A stretch of DNA of 9,286 nucleotides, from the NCBI GenBank assembly GCA_003973375.1, contig QNYL01000048.1, forward strand, positions 1-9,286. Direction: 5' to 3'. The translations under genes were made by a program, and so were the position numbers. The stretch is from Flavobacteriia bacterium (GTDB lineage Bacteria > Bacteroidota > Bacteroidia > Flavobacteriales > Flavobacteriaceae). Every line of letters begins with the position of its first letter. The stretch's first letter is position 1. A model generated the notes under the pieces. It did not search any database. It was not told where the DNA came from and saw only the letters and a program-made list of their open reading frames with translations. Shown piece after piece: positions 5,257 to 9,286 of this stretch.

Positions 5257-6708
5257 ATGAAGAAAATTGCTAATTTAATATTGGCTTCAGCACTTGGTGG
5301 AGCATTGACTTTGGGTTCTTATATATTTTTAGTAGATCATAATGAAATTGATACAAAGGTTTCTTCTGCTACAAATTCAGTTATTCCAAATACAATTCCC
5401 ACATCATTTAATGCCCGGAGAACTGCTTTAGGTGCTGGTCTTAATGATTTTACCGATATAGCGGAAAAATCAGTTCATGCAGTTGTTCACGTAAAGAATT
5501 TATCAACCGCACCTGCAAATCCTTTTGTGGAGTTCTTTTACGGATCTTCCCCAAAGGCTAACGGGCAGGTAATTGTTGGTACAGGGTCCGGAGTAATCAT
5601 TTCTCCTGACGGATATATCATTACAAATAATCATGTGATTGAAGGGGCAAGAAAGATAGAGATTACTTTAAATGATAAATCTACTTACAGTGCTGATATT
5701 GTTGGTATTGATAAAAGTACCGATATTGCTTTATTAAAGGTGGATGCAAAGGATATGCCTTTTATGACCTTTGGAGATTCCAATAATCTGAAAGTGGGAG
5801 AATGGGTTCTGGCAATTGGAAATCCGTACAACCTGACTTCCACAGTTACAGCGGGTATTGTAAGCGCCAAGGCGAGAGAGATTAACATCTCAAACAATAT
5901 CAATAAAATAGAATCATTTATTCAAACCGATGCGGCAGTAAATCCGGGGAATAGTGGCGGAGCCCTGATAAATACAAGAGGGGAGTTGATAGGAATTAAT
6001 ACTGCTATTTCATCACAAACAGGAAGTTATGTGGGTTATTCCTTTGCAGTACCTTCAAATATCGCCAAAAAAGTTATTGAGGATATTCTGGAATACGGAG
6101 GTGTACAAAGAGCTTATCTGGGAATTAATTTTGATGAACTCAATGGTGAGAATAATGAAAAATATGGTGTAGCATCAACTCAGGGAGTGATCATTACCAA
6201 GGTTTTGGAAAATGGTGCCGCAGATAAGGCCGGACTCAAAAGTAGGGATGTAATTGTTAAGGCTGACAATGTGCCGATTACAAAATTCTCAGATCTTCAA
6301 GGATTTTTAGGTACCAAAAGGCCCGGAGATCAGGTAAAGATTACTGTACTTAGAAATAATAAGGACAAAATATTAAATGTAAAACTTAAGAACCAATTTG
6401 GTAAGGAGAAATATGGAGAAACCGACTTTTCAAATTACTATTTCGGTAGATTAGAGCCAATTACAAGCAGAGATGCAAGCAAATTTGATATAGATTATGG
6501 TTTGAGAATTGCGAAATTATCTAATAATAATTTGAAAAGCAGATACGGTTTAAGGGATGGAGATATTATACTGGCCATAGAAGATCAAAGAGTGAAAAGT
6601 GAAAAAGAAGCGGAACAATTATTGCGTTATTACCAAAATAAAGAATACATCAATGTTCTTATTTTAAAACAAAATGGTACCTATGGCTATATACGCCTGC
6701 AGGAATGA
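5257..6708 (+). CDS. degP: Periplasmic serine protease DegP/HtrA
   Basis: This is an HtrA-family protease-chaperone that degrades or refolds damaged envelope proteins in the periplasm. The 483-residue protein has an N-terminal hydrophobic signal or anchor (about 4-26) followed by a low-complexity linker. The trypsin-like domain (about 64-275) has a complete triad: His126 in TNNHVIEGA, Asp156 in STDIALLKV and Ser233 in NPGNSGGALIN. PDZ1 (about 284-378) has the carboxylate-binding loop AYLGI (286-290) and AGLKSRDVIVKADN (325-338). A second, more divergent PDZ (about 410-482) has YGLRDGDIILAIEDQRV (430-446). Two PDZ domains and the length fit DegP/DegQ rather than DegS. It is monocistronic, with its own promoter and a strong terminator, and divergent from dapF. 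Stress induction is expected for the family, but no known stress-sigma site was recognised. Confidence 0.94.
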   Translation: MKKIANLILASALGGALTLGSYIFLVDHNEIDTKVSSATNSVIPNTIPTSFNARRTALGAGLNDFTDIAEKSVHAVVHVKNLSTAPANPFVEFFYGSSPKANGQVIVGTGSGVIISPDGYIITNNHVIEGARKIEITLNDKSTYSADIVGIDKSTDIALLKVDAKDMPFMTFGDSNNLKVGEWVLAIGNPYNLTSTVTAGIVSAKAREINISNNINKIESFIQTDAAVNPGNSGGALINTRGELIGINTAISSQTGSYVGYSFAVPSNIAKKVIEDILEYGGVQRAYLGINFDELNGENNEKYGVASTQGVIITKVLENGAADKAGLKSRDVIVKADNVPITKFSDLQGFLGTKRPGDQVKITVLRNNKDKILNVKLKNQFGKEKYGETDFSNYYFGRLEPITSRDASKFDIDYGLRIAKLSNNNLKSRYGLRDGDIILAIEDQRVKSEKEAEQLLRYYQNKEYINVLILKQNGTYGYIRLQE

Positions 6709-6731
6709 ATAGATTCTGTTTAAATTTTGAT

Positions 6732-6762
6732 AAAAAACCACTTTAAATAAGTGGTTTTTTTT
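6732..6762. terminator. Strong intrinsic terminator after degP
   Basis: A perfect 12-bp stem AAAAAACCACTT (6732-6743) pairs with AAGTGGTTTTTT (6749-6760) around the loop TAAAT, and the T run continues to 6762. It begins 23 bases after the degP stop. The A6 run on the other side means it could also stop leftward transcription coming from the SDR gene. Confidence 0.92.
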
Positions 6763-6835
6763 CATTTAAAGTTAAAGTATTGTTTTTTTGCTGTATAACT
6801 TCTTTGATTATAGAGATTTTAAAGATTCCGGTTTT

Positions 6836-6866
6836 AAAAAGACCATCTCAAGATTTATTGAAATGG
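6836..6866 (-). terminator. Possible terminator of the cysH-SDR operon
   Basis: CCATCTCAA (6843-6851) and TTGAAATGG (6858-6866) form a 9-bp stem with one C-A mismatch around the loop GATTTA. On the - strand the hairpin is followed by TCTTTTT (6842-6836). It lies 20 bases past the SDR stop. The + strand side also has a T7 run at 6869-6875, so direction is uncertain. The stem is GC-poor and imperfect. Confidence 0.5.
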
Positions 6867-6885
6867 GATTTTTTTACGGATAGGA

Positions 6886-7806
6886 TTAAAAACTAAATTC
6901 GTTTTTGAAAACATTTAGAACTTCAAGCAAAGTCCTTTTGGGTATATCAGTAAGTGAATTGATCTTCTGGTTTGGTTTTACCTTTAATTCTCTTAATTTC
7001 AGCTGCTGATTGATAAACATCATTTCAAGATCGGGGTACAATTGTCGCAGATTTTCCACAATGGTATTGATACTCAGATTATCTTCAACCAGATCATATT
7101 TTCCTTTTTTCAGGTCGCTGGAAATGAGTTTGCTAAGGATATTTGCAGTTTTATCGATATGGATAAACGACCGGTGCTGTTCCCCTGTACCCTGAACAGA
7201 GATTCTGTTTTTGAAATTAGCCTCGAACATAAATTTATTGATCACAGAATCAAAACGCATACTTTTACTGTATCCGTAAATATTTCCGCAACGGATGATG
7301 TAGGTGTCCAGATCTTTTTCGATCAGGCGTTCTACATGTTCTTCCCCTTTTAATTTGGAAATACCATAAAATGTTCTCGGGTTGGGCTGATTCTTATCAG
7401 AGGAAACCTCTTCGGAAGAGGCTCCGTACACAGAGGCACTGCTGGTATAAATAAATTTTTTTACATGGCTTTCTTCAACGGCATAAACAACTTCGGCAGT
7501 TCCCCAGTGGTTGATCTGCTCAAAGATATGCGGATTCTGATCAGCGAACGGAGTGGTTACCTTTGCGGCGAGATGATATACTACATCAATTCCGTCAAGG
7601 GTCTTTTTAAGCAAACGGGAATCGAGTATATCTCCCTGAATAAATCTGACCTTTTTACTGAGTTTATGGACGCCTATAAAAAGATTGATATTCCCCCGGC
7701 TCAGATTATCATAGATGATGATCTGTTTTACTTCCGGATTTTTATCCAGTTCATAGATCAGTTCTGTTCCTATATATCCGGCTCCACCGGTTATGAGTAT
7801 TTTCAT
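6886..7806 (-). CDS. Extended SDR, NAD-dependent nucleotide-sugar epimerase/dehydratase family
   Basis: The 306-residue protein is a classic extended short-chain dehydrogenase. It has the Rossmann dinucleotide motif TGGAGYIG (6-13), Asp33 after the second strand (IIIYDNLSRG) favouring NAD over NADP, GDILD (58-62) binding adenine, HLAA (78-81), the serine Ser123 of TSSASVYG (121-128), and the YxxxK pair Tyr147/Lys151. HRSFIHIDK (211-219) lies in the substrate domain. These match GalE-like UDP-sugar epimerases and dehydratases, which act in the cytoplasm. The exact sugar cannot be told; the protein is slightly shorter than GalE (about 338). It lies 3 bases behind the APS reductase gene in the same operon, not in a polysaccharide cluster, which is unusual for this family. 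Confidence 0.88.
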   Translation of the reverse strand: MKILITGGAGYIGTELIYELDKNPEVKQIIIYDNLSRGNINLFIGVHKLSKKVRFIQGDILDSRLLKKTLDGIDVVYHLAAKVTTPFADQNPHIFEQINHWGTAEVVYAVEESHVKKFIYTSSASVYGASSEEVSSDKNQPNPRTFYGISKLKGEEHVERLIEKDLDTYIIRCGNIYGYSKSMRFDSVINKFMFEANFKNRISVQGTGEQHRSFIHIDKTANILSKLISSDLKKGKYDLVEDNLSINTIVENLRQLYPDLEMMFINQQLKLRELKVKPNQKINSLTDIPKRTLLEVLNVFKNEFSF

Positions 7807-7809
7807 AAT

Positions 7810-8463
7810 TTATTTTTTAACAAGATCGAGATGTAGTCCGCATTCGGTCTTTTTCATTCCATACCACCGTCCGCTTCTTTCATCATCCGGATCCGGTTTA
7901 CGGGTACAGGGTTCACAGCCAATACTAACATATCCCTGAGCATCCAGCGGATGTTTTGGCAGATCGTATTTCTTTTGATAATCGTAGATCATTTTACTGT
8001 TCCAGTCAAGGACCGGATGAAAACGAAGGCAACCGAATTTGGCTTCTTCTTCAATTTTCATTGCACTCCGGTTTGAATTCTGATCGGCTCTTATTCCATT
8101 GATCCAGACATCGTATTCGGCCAAAGCACTTTCCATAGGATCTGTTTTATTCAGATAACAGCAATAATCAGGATCAGAGGTATATAAAAGATTTCCATTG
8201 CAATCCTTCTGATTGATCTTCGATACTTTTGGAAAGACATTGATCAGGTTCAGGTTGAGTAATTTTGTAACTTCATCTCTGAATTGCAGAGTTTCCTTAA
8301 AATGATAACCGGTGTGGATAAATATAACCGGAATGGATTTATCAATGCTGCTGATGATGTGTAACAAGGGAATGCTATGACTCTGAAAAGAAGAACTGAT
8401 AAAGAGTCTGAGCCCTTTATCCTGGTATTTTTTAATTTGATCTGAAATTTGTTCAACAGTCAT
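7810..8463 (-). CDS. cysH: APS/PAPS reductase, iron-sulfur type
   Basis: The 217-residue protein belongs to the CysH family, which reduces adenylylsulfate (or its 3'-phospho form) to sulfite with thioredoxin in sulfate assimilation. Visible parts are the PP-loop-like SSSFQSHS (23-30), FIHTGYHFKET (48-58), Cys101-Cys102 in DYCCYLNK, INGIRADQNSNR (121-132), and IGCEPCTRKP (181-190) with Cys183 and Cys186. The GRWYG (198-202) and KKTECGLH (204-211) segments follow, with nucleophile Cys208. The CC plus CxxC set binds a [4Fe-4S] cluster and points to APS rather than PAPS as substrate. One position differs from the usual CCxxRKxxPL pattern: it reads CCYLNKTDPM, with Asn105 in place of Arg. Length is near the short end of the family. 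It is first in a two-gene operon with the SDR; cysDN and sulfite reductase genes are not in view. Confidence 0.9.
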   Translation of the reverse strand: MTVEQISDQIKKYQDKGLRLFISSSFQSHSIPLLHIISSIDKSIPVIFIHTGYHFKETLQFRDEVTKLLNLNLINVFPKVSKINQKDCNGNLLYTSDPDYCCYLNKTDPMESALAEYDVWINGIRADQNSNRSAMKIEEEAKFGCLRFHPVLDWNSKMIYDYQKKYDLPKHPLDAQGYVSIGCEPCTRKPDPDDERSGRWYGMKKTECGLHLDLVKK

Positions 8464-8483
8464 TACTATTCTGTTTGAGGGTA

Positions 8484-8514
8484 CAAATGTAAGATATTCG
8501 CTTTCTTACAACAA
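8484..8514 (-). promoter_or_regulatory. Predicted promoter of the cysH-SDR operon
   Basis: On the - strand TACATTTG (8491 to 8484) matches the TAnnTTTG -7 box. TTGTTG (8514 to 8509) lies 17 bases upstream, matching the TTG -33 element, so both elements are present at proper spacing. Transcription would start near 8477, leaving a leader of about 14 bases before the ATG at 8463. Confidence 0.7.
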
Positions 8515-8532
8515 TTAAATTTCGGGTTTTCT

Positions 8533-8540
8533 TATTTTTA
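8533..8540 (+). promoter_or_regulatory. Weak candidate -7 box for rdgB
   Basis: TATTTTTA differs from TAnnTTTG in the last base and lies 18 bases before the rdgB ATG. The 95-base gap is shared with the divergent cysH promoter, and no better rightward candidate is seen. Confidence 0.3.
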
Positions 8541-8558
8541 CTGTTTTAAAAATTAATT

Positions 8559-9146
8559 ATGAAGATTGTATTTGCCACCAATAACAAGAATAAAGTTAAA
8601 GAAGTAAAAGCCATGCTCCCGGATGATATTGAGATTTTGAGTTTAAAGGATATCGGATGTACGGAGGAGATTGTAGAAGATGCGGATACCATAGAAGGTA
8701 ATGCCAGAATAAAAGCCGATTATGTAACTAAGAATTACGGATATGATTGTTTTGCCGATGATACAGGTCTGGAAGTTGATGCCTTAAACGGAGCTCCGGG
8801 AGTTTATTCTGCACGCTATGCAGGGGAAGAGGCTACTTATGAGGATAATGTAGAAAAAATGTTAAAGGAGATGAAGGGTAAGTCTGATCGTAAGGCGAGA
8901 TTTGTTACAGTTGCCGCTTTAAATTTGGAGGGAAAACAATATCTTTTTAAAGGAGTTTGTGAAGGAAAGATCCTGAAAGAAAAGAGGGGACATGCCGGAT
9001 TTGGTTACGATCCCATTTTTCAGCCGGAGGGTTTTAAACGTTCTTTTGCAGAAATGGATCTCGAAGAGAAAGGAAAGATCTCACACCGGGGAAAGGCTAT
9101 GAAAAAATTAATAACTTTTTTATTGGGCTATAATTCAGATAATTAG
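8559..9146 (+). CDS. rdgB: Non-canonical purine NTP pyrophosphatase (RdgB/HAM1)
   Basis: RdgB hydrolyses dITP, ITP and XTP to monophosphates and pyrophosphate, keeping deaminated purines out of DNA and RNA. The 195-residue protein has the full family set: ATNNKNKVKEVK (6-17) as the substrate-contacting start, EGNARIKADY (46-55), FADDTGLEVDALNGAPGVYS (65-84) with catalytic Asp68, RYAG (86-89), GHAGFGYDPIF (144-154), SFAEM (162-166) and ISHRGKA (174-180). Length is typical (about 195-205). It stands alone between a divergent cysH promoter and repeat-rich DNA. A T7 run follows directly after the TAG stop, but no stable hairpin precedes it. Confidence 0.96.
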   Translation: MKIVFATNNKNKVKEVKAMLPDDIEILSLKDIGCTEEIVEDADTIEGNARIKADYVTKNYGYDCFADDTGLEVDALNGAPGVYSARYAGEEATYEDNVEKMLKEMKGKSDRKARFVTVAALNLEGKQYLFKGVCEGKILKEKRGHAGFGYDPIFQPEGFKRSFAEMDLEEKGKISHRGKAMKKLITFLLGYNSDN

Positions 9147-9171
9147 TTTTTTTAGTGAGAAACTCATTGAG

Positions 9172-9199
9172 TCAAAAGTCGAATGTCAAAAGTCAAAAG
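9172..9199 (+). repeat. Four tandem 7-bp units (TCAAAAG type)
   Basis: Units read TCAAAAG, TCGAATG, TCAAAAG, TCAAAAG without spacers; the second differs at two positions. Similar TCAAAAGTC-type tracts are, from memory, common between genes in flavobacterial genomes. The tract begins 25 bases after the rdgB stop. Confidence 0.75.
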
Positions 9200-9202
9200 T
9201 TT

Positions 9203-9235
9203 CTGAGTTACTCAGTGATTCTCAGAGGAACTCTG
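9203..9235. repeat. Two small inverted repeats in CTCAG/CTCTG-rich DNA
   Basis: CTGAG (9203-9207) pairs with CTCAG (9211-9215) around TTA, and CAGAG (9223-9227) pairs with CTCTG (9231-9235) around GAA. An 11-bp palindrome, ACTCATTGAGT, lies just upstream at 9162-9172. The block looks like a dispersed intergenic repeat rather than a terminator, since no T run follows either stem. Confidence 0.55.
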
Positions 9236-9253
9236 TGAAATAGTTCTGTTTGA

Positions 9254-9282
9254 GGGATTAGCGAAGAGCGAAAAGGGATTAG
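9254..9282 (+). repeat. Direct repeat GGGATTAG, 21-bp period
   Basis: GGGATTAG occurs at 9254-9261 and 9275-9282, with GCGAAGAGCGAAAA between. This continues the repeat-rich stretch to the window edge, so its full extent is not visible. Confidence 0.5.
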
Positions 9283-9286
9283 TTAA

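Noticed and set aside
7010..7836. Rightward reading frames of 61-123 codons opposite the SDR gene
   Set aside because: They are antisense shadows of a protein with complete SDR motifs and have no recognisable products.
8469..8481. 13-bp exact match TTCTGTTTGAGGG between 8469-8481 and 9244-9256, flanking rdgB
   Set aside because: One such match is roughly what chance gives in a window of this size, and the flanks do not match, so it is not taken as an element boundary.
9147..9166. T7 run and AGTGAG/CTCATT pairing after rdgB as an intrinsic terminator
   Set aside because: The T run precedes the stem instead of following it, and the stem is short with a G-T pair.

Overview
This window looks like ordinary core chromosome of an AT-rich member of the Bacteroidota, probably a flavobacterium-like lineage. 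The evidence is threefold. Promoter-like octamers match the Bacteroidota TAnnTTTG -7 box (TATCTTTG, TACATTTG twice, TAATTTTG). Starts lack Shine-Dalgarno sequences and sit behind A-rich leaders. The gene set (DUF2279 protein, dapF-GNAT-mltG run, short RsmI-like methylase) also fits that phylum. No phage, plasmid, insertion sequence, CRISPR array, tRNA or rRNA is visible, and no intergenic gap reaches 300 bases.

Layout. (1) Positions 1-884, + strand: the 3' end of a dCTP deaminase gene, then 2 bases later a short RsmI-like (tetrapyrrole-methylase fold) methyltransferase. (2) 885-1055: a convergent gap with a strong bidirectional terminator. (3) 1056-5135, - strand: read from the right, dapF, a GNAT acetyltransferase, mltG and a DUF2279 membrane/envelope protein are packed with a 4-base overlap and gaps of 8 and 1 bases. 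A small lysozyme-like protein follows on the same strand with its own promoter. This is a cell-envelope group: DapF makes meso-diaminopimelate for peptidoglycan and lysine, MltG cuts nascent glycan strands, and the lysozyme-like protein probably acts on peptidoglycan too. (4) 5136-5256: a divergent promoter region with a tandem 11-bp repeat lying midway between the two predicted promoters. (5) 5257-6708, + strand: a DegP/HtrA periplasmic protease-chaperone, ended by a strong terminator. (6) 6886-8463, - strand: a two-gene operon of an iron-sulfur APS/PAPS reductase (CysH type) and an extended SDR nucleotide-sugar epimerase/dehydratase, 3 bases apart. (7) 8559-9146, + strand: RdgB/HAM1 nucleotide-pool sanitising pyrophosphatase. 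(8) 9147-9286: repeat-rich intergenic DNA running off the window.

I found no clear new system. The points most worth a second look are the APS reductase-SDR pairing (a sulfite-producing enzyme beside a sugar-nucleotide enzyme), the missing C-terminal tail of the dCTP deaminase, the tandem repeat between dapF and degP, and the conserved-looking coupling of an unassigned GNAT and a DUF2279 protein to mltG.
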